Source: CAWGYT01 sp963826795 | Lineage (GTDB): Bacteria > Planctomycetota > Planctomycetia > Pirellulales > Pirellulaceae | DNA length: 64,000 nt | Reading direction: 5' to 3' | Assembly: GCA_963826795.1 (NCBI GenBank) | Contig: CAWGYT010000010.1 | Span: forward strand, 1 to 64,000 | In this document: one piece after another, positions 1-9,456 of the stretch | Numbering within the stretch: the stretch's first letter is position 1 | Layout: every line of letters starts with the position of its first letter | Made by a program: the position numbers and the translations under genes | The notes under the pieces: model-generated | Told to the model about the DNA's origin: nothing | Seen by the model: the letters and a program-made list of their open reading frames with translations, nothing else | Databases searched by the model: none

Positions 1-1293
1 CTGGCGATGGGGACAAGTGGGGACAACCTCGTACTCTTGTTTGATGTCGCCAATCAAAGTCTCCTGCAGACGTTCGGTCGACACAAATCCTTCGTCAACC
101 GCCTTGCTTTTTCCAATGATGGCAAGGTGCTCGCGTCAGCCGGAAGCACAATTCATCTGTGGAACGTCGAAAGTGGTCAGAATATTGAAAGCCTACCAGC
201 GATCTCCAGGGGCGGTGGGCCGGGAAGTGGACTATTGTTTTCACCGGATCGTTCGATGCTGATCGAATGTCAAAAACCCGTGATTCGGGCTTGGCTGCTG
301 AAGAAGCCTCACGTTCATCGACTGCCGGACGACTATTGCGCGAGTGCGATATCTCCCGATTTCGCTGCAGCCGCGATGGCGACTGCCAAGGGAAAGATGG
401 AGGTTTGGGACGTTACGACGGATACGACCATCGCCAAGTTCTCACACGGAGCGGCCGTCAAATCGATTACTTGGATCGGTCTACGGCAAATCGCTTCCGC
501 CGGTAACGACGGAAAGGTCAACATTTGGAATCTCGACATGGGCAAAAAGACCAAAAGTTTGTCACACGACGAGAAATTTTGTTCACTGGCTTTCTCGCCT
601 CAAACAAATCTGTTGGCCGCCGGTTCGTTGGACGGCACCATATCAATTTGGGATGTGAGATTTGAACGTCCAGAGCGAAGGATAATTCGCTCTCATGATC
701 CAGGCAATAACGAACAGTATCTGCTGTTTTCGCCCGATGGTACCCTCCTGGCCTCGTCGACCAATTACAACAACAATTACTATTCAGACGGGCGGGAACG
801 ATCAAATGTAACACTCTGGAATCCGTTAACGGCAGAGGTGGAGCATTGCTTCCCGGGAGTGCGTACTCCCGACGAATCGATACAAACGATGGCCTTTTCC
901 ACAGACGGCAAATCATTCGCGATAGGCACCAAAGACGGGGAAGTGTTGTTGTGGGACGTTAATCACAAAGGGGAACAGCAAAGGCTGACACGGCGTCAGG
1001 GTGCGGTCCATTCGGTTTACTTCTCGCAGGATGGCCGATGGTTTTTCTCGGGTGATGTTCACAACATAAACATATGGGATCGAAGCGATTATACGCTGCA
1101 ATTCTCAATCGACACCGAAAGAGACGGAGTGCGATTCCTGGCCGTCACCCCTGACTCGCGCACCATATTTACGGCTGGCAAGCATGATGCGTTCGAGCAA
1201 TGGCACGCCGCCAGCGAGCACGAGGTGCAACAGATGCGAAAACGCTGGCGGGAGACGACGCTCGCTAAGGAAACGGCTTGGAGCCGCGATTAG
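1..1293 (+). CDS. WD40 repeat protein, 5' end outside window
   Basis: The frame is open from the first base and the first visible methionine (position 7) falls in the middle of a WD40 blade, so the gene most likely starts left of the window. About nine blades can be seen, each with a pattern such as 'LAFSNDGKVLASAG', 'IHLWNV', 'VNIWNL', 'ISIWDV' or 'VLLWDV'. The short tail after the last blade ('VQQMRKRWRE') is basic and helical. WD40 propellers are protein-interaction scaffolds. In planctomycetes they are often fused to Ser/Thr kinases, so the missing N-terminus could hold such a domain; that is inference. No signal peptide can be judged. The stop is TAG at 1291-1293. Confidence 0.8.
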   Translation: MAMGTSGDNLVLLFDVANQSLLQTFGRHKSFVNRLAFSNDGKVLASAGSTIHLWNVESGQNIESLPAISRGGGPGSGLLFSPDRSMLIECQKPVIRAWLLKKPHVHRLPDDYCASAISPDFAAAAMATAKGKMEVWDVTTDTTIAKFSHGAAVKSITWIGLRQIASAGNDGKVNIWNLDMGKKTKSLSHDEKFCSLAFSPQTNLLAAGSLDGTISIWDVRFERPERRIIRSHDPGNNEQYLLFSPDGTLLASSTNYNNNYYSDGRERSNVTLWNPLTAEVEHCFPGVRTPDESIQTMAFSTDGKSFAIGTKDGEVLLWDVNHKGEQQRLTRRQGAVHSVYFSQDGRWFFSGDVHNINIWDRSDYTLQFSIDTERDGVRFLAVTPDSRTIFTAGKHDAFEQWHAASEHEVQQMRKRWRETTLAKETAWSRD

Positions 1294-1673
1294 CCAAAAT
1301 GAACGACCGAGGTCGCAGGCTGCCGGAGCAGCTATGATCGACCATGGCATCGTGGCCTTTGCCGAACGTGCAGTCCTGTGCCGCGGATTCTTCCACGTGA
1401 AACTAGGCTGTCTGGGAAACCGTTCGATTGATGGCATAGTTTACAAAGAAATCCGGCGGCCAGCTAACGAATCGCCCAGGATGAGTAGATGGAATCGATT
1501 TGCTGTGCCGAAAAACGTTGCTCCGGCCTGTGTGAGGCTCGCCCGGATCGCCCATTTGCCAACGGGCGGTGCGACTGTGTCACGACGGTCCAATTTTGGG
1601 ACAGCCCGTGACCGCATCTCAACAGACCCCGATGCGGCGGACCTCTTCGAGCGAAGGCCTGGCAGAAACTGCG
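1294..1673. other. Intergenic, nothing recognised
   Basis: A 380-base gap between the convergent WD40 gene and the minus-strand membrane protein gene. Reading frames here have no recognisable protein character and no repeat was noticed. Confidence 0.5.
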
Positions 1674-2249
1674 TTAGTCATTGGCGGGCAACCTCAGCCG
1701 ATCGGAAAGATCCGCAAGGCGAGATTCGAGGCGAAGCAATTGTTCGCGAGTATCTAGTCGAGCCGCCGAGATCCGGTTGCCTGTGCCCCAGGCAAACCCC
1801 ACAATTAGCAGCATCAGACCCCACAGTGTCCAGTAGGTAGATGCAGGATCTGACGGCTTGGCCATTCCCGTAAGCAGTGTCGCGGAGATTACAGTTCCCG
1901 TTACGATGCTCCCCAGCACCTCCGTGACGGCGAAAGAACTTGACCGAGAGAAACCTCCTTGTCTTAATGCACGAATGCTCCAGACCGTGAATAGGATACT
2001 CGCGACGGCAACCGCGCCAGCCACGACCATCGAGTCCGTCGTTGCGCGATTTGAGGTAAACGATCGTAAGCACAGGACAATAAACACCAAGGCTACAATC
2101 ATCCCGCCCAAAAATGCCAGTTTCGACCGTGGCGTCAAACGATGGTTCAAAATGGAGTCCAATTCGCGTCGGTACTCCTCGCGTAGTTCTGGCGTGACGG
2201 ATTGCGAGTCGAGCAAACGGTCGCGAAAGTTCGAGGGTTTATTCTTCAT
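1674..2249 (-). CDS. Membrane protein co-encoded with ECF sigma factor
   Basis: 191 residues starting at ATG 2249 (MKNKPSNFRDRLL). The N-terminus is soluble and charged ('TPELREEYRRELDSIL'), followed by four hydrophobic segments (roughly residues 43-60, 72-90, 108-126 and 137-153), and then a charged C-terminal helix rich in Leu, Arg and Asp ('LLRLESRLADLSDRLRL'). The start lies inside the end of the sigma factor gene with an 11-base overlap, so translation is probably coupled. Genes in this position are often anti-sigma factors, and a soluble N-terminus before membrane helices fits that. No zinc-binding HxxxCxxC motif is present, so the role is only inferred. The function is not recognised from sequence. 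Confidence 0.7.
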   Translation of the reverse strand: MKNKPSNFRDRLLDSQSVTPELREEYRRELDSILNHRLTPRSKLAFLGGMIVALVFIVLCLRSFTSNRATTDSMVVAGAVAVASILFTVWSIRALRQGGFSRSSSFAVTEVLGSIVTGTVISATLLTGMAKPSDPASTYWTLWGLMLLIVGFAWGTGNRISAARLDTREQLLRLESRLADLSDRLRLPAND

Positions 2250-2790
2250 GATTGTCTCCGTTGAGAATGATTGTCCGAAGTGCCTGCTTGGCATAGTGCA
2301 AACGAGATTTAACCGTTCCGATCGGCACGCCGAGTACTCGCGAGATGTCGTCGATGGAAAGGTCACTAAGGAAGAATAAGGTAAGTGCTTCGCGCTGAGG
2401 AAGTGGCAGTTGGTCTAACGCGATGTGCACCTGCTCGGCATCTTCGAATGCGGTCAGAGTGCTGTCGCAGATGGACATGTCTTCGACTTCCAGTTGCAAT
2501 TCCTTGGTGTACTTGAGCCGTTGTTTGCTGATGGCGACATTTCGGGCCGTCGCGTAGAGAAACGCAGGAAACGCACGAGGATCACGTAACGAGTCGATCG
2601 AACGAAAGACTCTTAGCCACGTCTCCTGGAGGAAGTCCCACGCATCAGCTTCTGATCGAGTTAACCGCCGCAGATAGTAGAAAAGCGACCGCTCCCAAAG
2701 TCGCACGATTCGTTCGAAGGCAGCCCGATTGCCTCTCTGAAATTGTGTGATGAGGAGCTCTGATTCCAGCAACATTCTGTCGGGCGGCAC
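2239..2790 (-). CDS. ECF-family RNA polymerase sigma factor
   Basis: 183 residues of the sigma-70 region 2 plus region 4 type. Region 2 is seen around residues 25-90 ('AFERIVRLWERSLFYYLRRL', 'DAWDFLQETWLRVFRS', 'FLYATARNVAISKQR'). Region 4 is around residues 125-175 ('LDQLPLPQREALTLFFLSDL', 'SIDDISRVLGVPIGTVKSRL'). It directs RNA polymerase to alternative promoters. The start used is GTG 2790, with an AGAG about 9 bases upstream; ATG 2775 five codons later is the alternative, though no clear Shine-Dalgarno precedes it. The stop overlaps the ATG of the downstream membrane protein, which suggests a sigma/regulator pair. Confidence 0.9.
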   Translation of the reverse strand: MPPDRMLLESELLITQFQRGNRAAFERIVRLWERSLFYYLRRLTRSEADAWDFLQETWLRVFRSIDSLRDPRAFPAFLYATARNVAISKQRLKYTKELQLEVEDMSICDSTLTAFEDAEQVHIALDQLPLPQREALTLFFLSDLSIDDISRVLGVPIGTVKSRLHYAKQALRTIILNGDNHEE

Positions 2791-3585
2791 GGCGACATCT
2801 CTTATTGGTCATCGATCTTGTGAGGGGTGACTAGTGGCAGGACGCACGCACTAATCGAAAGGTTCAACGACGAATATGGATCCCCCGGCATAGATAGGTG
2901 GCGACAACTTCAGCAGATTCGAGCTTCTCGCAATCTGCGGTGGAGTGACAAACCGTGCGGCACCAAGCGTCCGGTCCGAAACTGCTTCGGCTTCATCGGC
3001 AGAATCGCTTTGGGGCTCCGTTTGAATGCGGCAGAAACTGCCTCCGCGACTGCGAAAGAGCATGTTGCCAACTGCTTCGGTCCGACACGCTGAGGCAGTT
3101 GGCGAAATTCGCCAATAAGGCCGGGACCGGCGTGAGTTTGCTTCGTTAGCGGGAACGCCATCACGTTTGCTCCCCGCACATGTACACCTCGGATAGTTTA
3201 ATCGTGTTGCTAAACTGGCTCTGGCTTTTAATCGCTCATGACACGGGTAAAGCTGTCGATCATGACGTGAGGCCAACACGATTGACTCAAAAGTCCATGC
3301 CTCAACGGGGATTCGGCAAACCGGCGAGGTGGCTAATCCTCCGACGGCCGCCGGATTCCATAGGCACCATTGTAGGCACGGCAGTCGCCCAACGCAGCAG
3401 GATAGCACTCTACCCGCAAATTAGGCCTGTACCACGCACACAGAAAGACACTCGCTGTGCTGATTGCGACATTACCGAAGTGGCACGCTCGGCTCTCAGC
3501 CCTCAAAGGGCATAGAAGGGCGTGTCCTGAGTGCACAAATCACCGGTCCTAACCTGCACTCGGTCCGACACACCTTGAGACTGCG
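2791..3585. other. Intergenic, no gene recognised
   Basis: About 795 bases without a convincing coding sequence on either strand. Open frames exist but their translations are Arg/Cys-rich and resemble no protein family. No long repeat was noticed. Confidence 0.45.
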
Positions 3586-4005
3586 TCAGCGCATCTCAAG
3601 GTGAGCTGCAGCAGCATTGTTGTACACCGCCTCTGGTTCCTCGAGAGCCAGCGTCTCCAGTACATTCTTCAACGCACTCGCTTGAGCAGGCGTGAGGGCT
3701 GCCAAGCGATATGATTGTCCCAAGTGAAATAGAAACTGGTCAACGTACTCATCAGAATGCTCAAGGACCAGGCGCACCAGTCCAGGCATCAGGTATTGCA
3801 TGCGCAACGACGGACGCAAAACAGATAGGGTCCCATCCAGGATTGTTGAGGTCTTCAAGCGGCAGCTCCGATGGGTTCCAACGGAGCATTGTCTCATTGT
3901 GCTCAAGGCACTCATCACAGGAACACGTCCGCTGATAAACATCGCCGGTCGTGGCATCTTCCCAAACGCCGCGTCAACGACATGAATAACTTCGTCGCGG
4001 TCCAT
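3586..4005 (-). pseudogene. Frameshifted paralog of the 20448-20900 protein
   Basis: The translation from ATG 4005 (MDRDEVIHVVDAAFG) matches the start of the protein encoded at 20448-20900, and the end ('LMPGLVRLVLEHSDEYVDQF') matches its end, but the middle does not. Reading the middle in a neighbouring frame restores it ('TCSCDECLEHNETMLRW', 'PSELPLEDLNN'). Comparison with the paralog places a one-base loss near 3930 and a one-base gain near 3805, so the frame is lost for about 40 codons and then regained. Either the gene is damaged or two sequencing indels are present. The intact form has a CxCxxC cluster and unknown function. Confidence 0.65.
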
Positions 4006-4140
4006 GCTCTCGTTTCGAATCGTTCCCATACGCTGTGCCGTCGTCCATAGGCAAAGCTGTGCCACAAACCGGTCTTTTGACGACGTGTTTCAAAAACGAC
4101 GATATGCGTAAGCGTCTGGTCTGCCCATACCTGACTGCCT

Positions 4141-4437
4141 CTAGCGTGGGCGTTTCTTCTGCTGGATTCTTCGGCGTTGCCGCTTGTCTCGTTGGCGGGC
4201 GGCTTTGTCGCGAGATTCTTCGAGGCGATGCGTGAGTATGGTTTCCGGATGGGCGGCTGCCCAGCGGTCGGGAAGCATCTCTTCGAGTCGCACATCGTCC
4301 GTGTGTAGGCGAAGCAGTAAATCACGGACGTAGGCCCAAGGTTCAATACGATGACGTTTGGCACCGGCCAGGATCGTATACAACACCGCAGCGCGTGGAC
4401 CCGCCGCTTCACTTCCCAGGAACAGGTAGTTCTTGCG
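4141..4437 (-). pseudogene. IS66-family transposase C-terminal fragment (left)
   Basis: Encodes only the last ~98 residues of an IS66 TnpC transposase: the 'RKNYLFLGSEAAGPRAAVLY' segment, 'ILAGAKRHRIEPWAYVRDLL' and 'LEEMLPDRW', which are typical of the family's C-terminal domain. The upstream catalytic part is absent. The coding frame continues into the adjacent RIT-element inverted repeat, which happens to supply a TTG (4464) and ten spurious residues. A second copy of the same C-terminal part lies in the opposite orientation beyond the other end of the RIT element (7931-8215); the two are clearly homologous but diverged. Confidence 0.8.
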
Positions 4438-4474
4438 GTTATGTGAAGCTTCGCATAACCGCAATTATGTGAAC
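4433..4474 (+). repeat. RIT left terminal inverted repeat
   Basis: 42 bases matching the reverse complement of 7894-7935 at about 40 of 42 positions. It holds an almost perfect 28-base palindrome (4435-4462) centred on AAGCTT, with arms reading GCGGTTATG and CATAACCGC. A tyrosine recombinase core site of this type would bind two monomers. Confidence 0.85.
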
Positions 4475-4548
4475 TACAGGATTATGTTCATCGCCTCGCC
4501 GACTTCCCGAAGGTCGAGGGGGTGGCCGCGGTCGAGAGGTTCGCATAA

Positions 4549-5565
4549 TCAGAGTCCTTCCAAGAACTGTATTAGCGGTCGCGAGGCCGCTCGACGCGAG
4601 CGAGCCGACTTCGGCGACTTGACCGAGGAGAGAGCTTGTTTCTTTGTCTCCAGGTCTGCCTGTAAGTACTGATGAGTCGTCTGAATGCTTTCGTGTCCAA
4701 GCCACATCGCAATGACCGAAAGGTCGACGCCCGATTGGAGCATATGCATGGCGGTGGTGTGGCGAATCGTGTGAGGCGAGATTCGCTGATGGTGAAGCGA
4801 CCCGTCTTGTTGGACTGCAATCGCCGTTGCGTGCCGTAGGCGTTGGGCTACGCCGGCGCGGGTCATCGCGCTGCCGTGCGCATTGGGCAAGAGCGGACGT
4901 TCTGACGAATTGTCGATCTGTTTGAGCCATGATCGCAAGAGCCGAACTGTCGTCCGCCACAAAGGGATGGCCCGCTGCTTCCGTCCTTTGCCTCGGATGT
5001 GGACTGCGCCGCCATCGTTCAAGTGCACGTCGGCAATACGTAGCGATGCAATCTCGGACGCTCGTGCACCGGTGTTGTACATCAGCATCAACAAAACCCG
5101 GTCGCGTAGTCCAGTCTTCGTCGACGCGTCCGGCGCGTTGAGCAGCGATTGCATCTGCTCCCGACTCAGATACCGTACATCTCCGCGTTCAAATCGCTTT
5201 GCCGGAATTGCCAGAAGGCGTTGTGCAAGGGGCAATAGCAGCGGTTCGTCCGACACGGCGTAGCGGATAAACGAACGAATCGCAGCCAGCCGTGCATTGC
5301 GGCTACGAGCGCAATTGCCCCGACGACGCTCCAAATCGTCCAAGAACGCCAAGATCCGCGGAGCGGACAGGTCGACGACGGACAGTTCCTCAGCCTGCTT
5401 GCGATACCGTTTCTCCAGAAAGCGAATGAGTAACTTGAACGTGTCTCGGTAGGCGGCAATCGTTTGAGGGCTGAGGTTGCGTTGCGTAATGAGGTATTGG
5501 CAGAAGTATCGCTGCAACACGGGTCCTAACGGGTTGCTCTGCGCTAGGAGGTTAGACGACTTCAT
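4549..5565 (-). CDS. Tyrosine recombinase, third gene of the RIT element
   Basis: 338 residues with the N-terminal SAM-like DNA-binding domain (about residues 15-110, 'RNLSPQTIAAYRDTFKLLIR') and the C-terminal catalytic domain (about 130-315). All catalytic positions are visible: Arg in 'TGARASEIASL', Lys in 'GKGRKQRAIPL', the HxxR box in 'HTIRHTTAMHML', His in 'LGHES' and the Tyr nucleophile in 'THQYLQAD'. The gene is intact. Its ATG at 5565 overlaps the end of the second recombinase gene by 14 bases, so the three genes are probably co-translated. It acts with the other two on the element's terminal repeats. Confidence 0.9.
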   Translation of the reverse strand: MKSSNLLAQSNPLGPVLQRYFCQYLITQRNLSPQTIAAYRDTFKLLIRFLEKRYRKQAEELSVVDLSAPRILAFLDDLERRRGNCARSRNARLAAIRSFIRYAVSDEPLLLPLAQRLLAIPAKRFERGDVRYLSREQMQSLLNAPDASTKTGLRDRVLLMLMYNTGARASEIASLRIADVHLNDGGAVHIRGKGRKQRAIPLWRTTVRLLRSWLKQIDNSSERPLLPNAHGSAMTRAGVAQRLRHATAIAVQQDGSLHHQRISPHTIRHTTAMHMLQSGVDLSVIAMWLGHESIQTTHQYLQADLETKKQALSSVKSPKSARSRRAASRPLIQFLEGL

Positions 5566-6516
5566 GATCGCCTCCTTGCGTTGCGTGGGAGAACTGCTCG
5601 AATCGCATGCCCGCCGTCGCCAGCAACGGGGCCGTGCCTGTCAGATACCAGTATGTATCGGTCACCTTGGCATGCCCCAGGTACGTCGAGAGCGACGCAA
5701 TGGCATGATCTACGTCGACGCCTTCCTGATACCAGCGAAGCAGCCGTCGGCAAGCGAAGCTGTGACGCAAGTCGTGCATGCGCGGTTGCGGCAACATGCC
5801 ATTGCTGCGCCAATCCAATTGAGCAGAGATGCGACGGAACGTGCCCCGTACCGTGCTATAGGGCAACGTCTGTCCATGCGCACAACGAAGAAAGCGTCGG
5901 AGTCGCGGGGAATTCCATAACGATCGCGCTGGGCGGCATATCGCCGCAGTGCCCGCGCGGCAGTGGCGTGAAGCGGTACGAGGCGAGACTTGCGAAACTT
6001 CGTCTCTTCGATGCGCAGGATCCCTCTGGTAAGATCAACGTGTCCGTTGGTCAGGTTCAGCGCCTCTGAGATCCGTAAGCCGGCGCATGCGAGCAAACCG
6101 AACAACGTACTGTACGTGGACGGCCGAAGACGATAGGTGGGCGGAAGTTGCGCAGCTGCACGAACTAGCTCTCGCAGTTGCCGTTCGCTGTAGATATGTG
6201 GTTGTAAGCGATTGTGATTCCCGCTCAACAGGCCGCGATCTGGGACTTGGCTTCGACCATCTTGCCCAGCCAGGTGTCGTGCAAAGCCCCGAACAATCGA
6301 GAGCCGCTCTGCACGATACCTCGGCGAGGCCGTTTGCGGTAAAGTGGCCCATCGCAAAGCCAAGTCCGTCGTCAGCGGGCCGCGGTGCTTGGATCGATCT
6401 GCGAAACGAGCGAACTGAAGCAGTAATTTCCCGCTGATATCCAGGGCGAAACCCAATGCTCGACGTTGTGTGAGGTATTCCTGAGCTCGATTGACCATAG
6501 TTCGATGTCCTTTCAT
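5552..6516 (-). pseudogene. Tyrosine recombinase, second RIT gene, one frameshift
   Basis: Starts at ATG 6516 (MKGHRTMVNRAQEYLTQRR), which overlaps the previous gene's stop as ATGA. The N-terminal DNA-binding domain and the first catalytic residues are in one frame (Arg in 'CAGLRISEALNL', Lys in 'EETKFRKSRLVPL'). The HxxR box ('HDLRHSFACRRLL'), 'LGHAKVTDTYWYLT' with the Tyr, and the end are in another. The switch lies close to 5878, just before 'LPYSTVRGTFRRI'. Apart from this one-base shift the protein is full length (about 321 codons) and all active-site residues are kept, so a recent mutation or a sequence error is likely. Confidence 0.8.
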
Positions 6517-7756
6517 CGCGTCGCCTCCTTCGCGGTGGGCCACGGAAGGGCAACTTGCGTCAGTGCCTGCAGATCGACCTTGGCATAGATGGCGGTGGTA
6601 TCGATGGACCGGTGCCCTAGCAGGTCGGCAATCTGCTTCAGCGTAGCGCCTGCCTGGATCCAACAACTGGCAACACTATGGCGGATGACATGGGTGCCGC
6701 GGATACGATCCGCCAATCCCGCCTTGGCGGCCAAACGCCGCAGTACTCCACGAATAGCGTTTGGCGTCATCGCTTTGCCTCGAGGCGCGCGATGCAGTAC
6801 GAACAAGAATGACGTGGAACAAGCCGGCCGCCCACGACGCAAGTAGGCCTCCAGCGCGGCGGCCAGAGGCCGACTCAATGGCACGCCGGTCGACTCCCGC
6901 TGCTTCTGACGCTTCAGCCACAGCACGCGGTTGTCTAGGTCCAGGCCGTCGAGTTCGAGGCCGGCCACATCCGATGCCCGAAGACCGAGTTCCACCAAAC
7001 AGAGGAGAATCGCACGATCTCGCAGACCGACCGGCGAGGCTGAGCGCTTGGCAGCGCCGATCAAGCGTTTCAGTTCATTCGCTTCGACCGTCTCCGGCAG
7101 CGTTGCCAAACGCCAATTCGCGAATGAAGGCACGGCCGACGCGAGGTCCTGATCGATCAGACGATGCAGTAGAAGGAAGCGAAGAAATGAACGAATCGAG
7201 GAGGCGATCACTTGGCCGCTGCTCGGGCGGCTACGTTGCCCCTGGCTGACCACAAAGCCTCGGATCTGATCGATTGACCACCTCTTCAAATCCTCCAAAC
7301 GCCGGACGCGTAGGTGCAGAACCAAAGTGGCGCATAACGAAGGCGATAATGCACTGTGGCAGGAGCGAGCCCCTGGACTTGATTCAGATGGTTCGCATAC
7401 CGCTGAAGCAGCCGATCTGCAGGCGACCTGACGGCGGTTACAGCGGCGTCGTCGCCAACCATTTCAAAAAGTCGATTGAGCGCTGCACGCACGGTGTTCT
7501 CAGTCCGTGAGGCCGGCGACTCACACTGGCACTCGGGCAGATGGACGTTGACGAACTGTTTGGCGGCGCGGCGGTTGAACGTTCGTCGCCCCAACCAGCG
7601 GCCGAAATGCTCGACCGCGAAAACGTACTGATGCACGGTGTCGAGACCGTGCCCGCGGGCACTTAGATACTCAGCAAACTGTGGCAGAACTGATCCTAGA
7701 GGATTCTGGCGGATTCGTTGCCGAACGCGGGGCCGGCGAAATAGGTCCTCGAACAT
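6513..7756 (-). pseudogene. Tyrosine recombinase, first RIT gene, one frameshift
   Basis: The best start is ATG 7756 (MFEDLFRRPRVRQR), preceded by AAGGAAGG; a TTG at 7774 is less likely. The N-terminal domain (about 140 codons) runs in one frame to 'HYRLRYA' near 7325 and continues in another frame from 'TLVLHLRVRRLEDLKRWS'. The catalytic domain is complete: Arg in 'ELGLRASDVAGL', Lys in 'KRQKQRESTGVPL', HxxR in 'HVIRHSVASCWIQ', and Tyr in 'DTTAIYAKVD'. Total size is about 414 codons, normal for the first RIT gene. Only the single-base shift prevents expression as one protein. Confidence 0.8.
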
Positions 7757-7893
7757 CGACGCCTTCCTTTCCAACGGGAGAGGGGAAGAAAGGCATGATT
7801 ATGCGAAGTAATCTTCGGGCCGAGCGGCCAAAAACAGTGACACGTACGGCCCCTACTGACTCAACCGCACGACGCAGTCAGCATAATCATCAT

Positions 7894-7935
7894 GTTCACA
7901 TAATTGCGGTTATGTGAAGCTTCGCATAACCGCAA
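7894..7935 (-). repeat. RIT right terminal inverted repeat
   Basis: Inverted partner of 4433-4474, with the same 28-base palindrome at 7906-7933 centred on AAGCTT. It begins with GTTCACATAATTG on the inner side and merges on the outer side with the IS66 transposase fragment. Confidence 0.85.
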
Positions 7936-8215
7936 AAATTGGCTCTTCTTGGGTAATGAAGCTGCGGGCCCGAGAGCGGCCGTGTTGTACACGATCCTCG
8001 CGGGAGCCAAGCGTCATCGCATCGAGCCCTGGGCTTACGTCCACGACCTCCTGCTCCGCCTCCACGCAGATGACTCCAGCCTGGAGGAGATGTTACCCGA
8101 CCGCTGGGCTGCAGCTCATCCGGAAGCGATCCTCGACCACCGGCTAGAAGAATCGCGCACCAAGGCTGTCCGTACTCGCGCACGCCGGGCACATCGCCGC
8201 GCCCGCTGCAAATAG
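7931..8215 (+). pseudogene. IS66-family transposase C-terminal fragment (right)
   Basis: The mirror-image partner of the fragment at 4141-4437: 'NRKNWLFLGNEAAGPRAAVL', 'GAKRHRIEPWAYVHDLLL', 'LEEMLPDRWAAAHPE', ending at TAG 8213-8215 after a basic tail. It carries the same C-terminal domain but has its own substitutions, so the two fragments are not recent duplicates. The rest of the transposase is missing. The RIT terminal repeat joins directly at its 5' side. Confidence 0.8.
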
Positions 8216-8676
8216 CCTCTGCTCGCCTTCCACCCGCCCCCGTCATTCGTGGCACCGACGACTCTATCGGCTGGATAGAATTGACGCTTACAACTCCCAC
8301 GACTTCTCGGGTTCTTGTTTTACAAGATGGCAATCTAAGACAACGACTCCCAAGCCATTGCCCTGCTTCAAGTTGCGACGAGCATGCTGCGGCCAAGGAA
8401 CCGCTTCGCGGTTTTTGCGGAGGTTTACTTGCTTCCCGTTCGACGACCGTGTCCAATCGGGGGAGTCGGAGCCGTGCGAATGCCCCGTGGGGCATGAAAG
8501 CGGTGCCGGACGAACCATTAAACGAACGTTATCGGCACGTCCGTGTGGCCGGATAATTTGGTTTCCTGCTGACCAGTCACATCGATCAATCTGTTGCCGC
8601 AATCCGACTTAGCGGCTGCTGGCCCGAGTGTTTCATTCGGTTTACCCCCGATGTTAAACCTACGGAGTACGACGTT
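8216..8676. other. Intergenic, nothing firmly recognised
   Basis: About 460 bases without a supported gene. A minus-strand open frame around 8288-8602 resembles a peptide I recall as recurring in planctomycete genomes, which would suggest a dispersed non-coding repeat rather than a gene. I could not confirm this. Confidence 0.35.
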
Positions 8677-9456
8677 ATGCGGACCGTAGAACTGCAAGAT
8701 ATGAATGACAGAAAGATGGAGAGTCATAGCAGGTTCAGGTCACTGACACATAAGACTTGCATCCTAGTACTCGCCATTGTTTTGGCGTCAGCGTCTTCCG
8801 CGTACGCACTTCGCATGACCAAGATGCCTAAAGAACTGCAGACGACTATCGCTGAGCCCCAAATGCGGAGAATTTCTCTGAAATTACCTCTGCGTCAGCC
8901 AGTGTTTCATTGGACGTTTCAAAGCAAAGAGGATCTCTTGGCGGGGAAACTCGTGCTCAGCATCAGCCGAAATGGGGAAACGACCGAAATCGTAGTCTTC
9001 GAGAATGGGCACATGTCGAAAGGGTGGGAGCCGATAACTCAGGTTGTCCATCCAAAAGCAGGTGAAACCTACTTTGGATTCCGGTCGTCCGAGAAGTATG
9101 CAACTGCGCCCAATGACAAACTCACGATAGAGTTATACGTAAAGGAGGACCTAGATGGCATTGGCCCACTAGAGACTGGCGTCTTGCCAGCGGGTACCTA
9201 CAGGGCGCAAGGGGGCTACTCCGGGCTCCTTGATGAGTACAAGGTCCCTGATCCATCGAAGAACACGCCGAAGGAGACGCTTGACGAAATACGGAAGATG
9301 CGCGAGTTCAGAGCGTTTCTTGAGAACTGGGAATCGCAATGGTCGTTAAGAATCACCTCCGACCAAGGGTGGCTTCCAGCAGAGCAACGTAAACGGATGG
9401 AAAGACTTCTGGAACAGATGCGAAAAGAGGAGGAAGCGGCGAACGAAACAAAGTGA
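8677..9456 (+). CDS. Secreted hypothetical protein
   Basis: 259 residues from ATG 8677, or 246 from ATG 8716, which sits after an AGAAAG stretch and places the signal sequence closer to the start. A signal peptide is clear ('KTCILVLAIVLASASSAYAL'). The mature part has alternating polar/hydrophobic strands up to about residue 200 and then a charged helical tail ('RMERLLEQMRKEEEAANE'). The phrase 'AGTYRAQGGYSG' and the overall layout suggest a beta-sandwich protein of the cell envelope, but no family is recognised. It stands alone, on the plus strand, between mobile-element remnants. Confidence 0.75.
   Translation: MRTVELQDMNDRKMESHSRFRSLTHKTCILVLAIVLASASSAYALRMTKMPKELQTTIAEPQMRRISLKLPLRQPVFHWTFQSKEDLLAGKLVLSISRNGETTEIVVFENGHMSKGWEPITQVVHPKAGETYFGFRSSEKYATAPNDKLTIELYVKEDLDGIGPLETGVLPAGTYRAQGGYSGLLDEYKVPDPSKNTPKETLDEIRKMREFRAFLENWESQWSLRITSDQGWLPAEQRKRMERLLEQMRKEEEAANETK

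Larger units (their letters stand above)
4433..7935 (-). mobile_element. RIT element (recombinase in trio)
   Basis: A 3.5-kb unit made of three overlapping tyrosine recombinase genes, all on the minus strand, ending in 42-bp inverted repeats at 4433-4474 and 7894-7935. Gene order, sizes (about 414, 321 and 338 codons) and overlaps fit the RIT element family described in many bacteria. Subterminal inverted motifs containing 'TTCGCATAATC' occur inside both ends, near 4543 and 7797. Both outer borders fuse directly to C-terminal IS66 transposase fragments facing outward. Two of the three recombinase genes carry an apparent frameshift, so mobility is doubtful unless those are sequence errors. Confidence 0.85.

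Noticed and set aside
1184..1840. Plus-strand open frame overlapping the end of the WD40 gene
   Set aside because: Arg/Ala-rich translation without domains; it overlaps both the WD40 gene and the antisense of the membrane protein gene.
5878..7325. Programmed frameshifting in the two RIT recombinase genes
   Set aside because: No slippery heptamer with a downstream structure was seen at either site, and similar one-base shifts occur in many unrelated genes here.
8288..8602. Minus-strand open frame with a recurring-looking peptide
   Set aside because: No start signal, odd composition and no domain; more likely a non-coding dispersed repeat than a gene.
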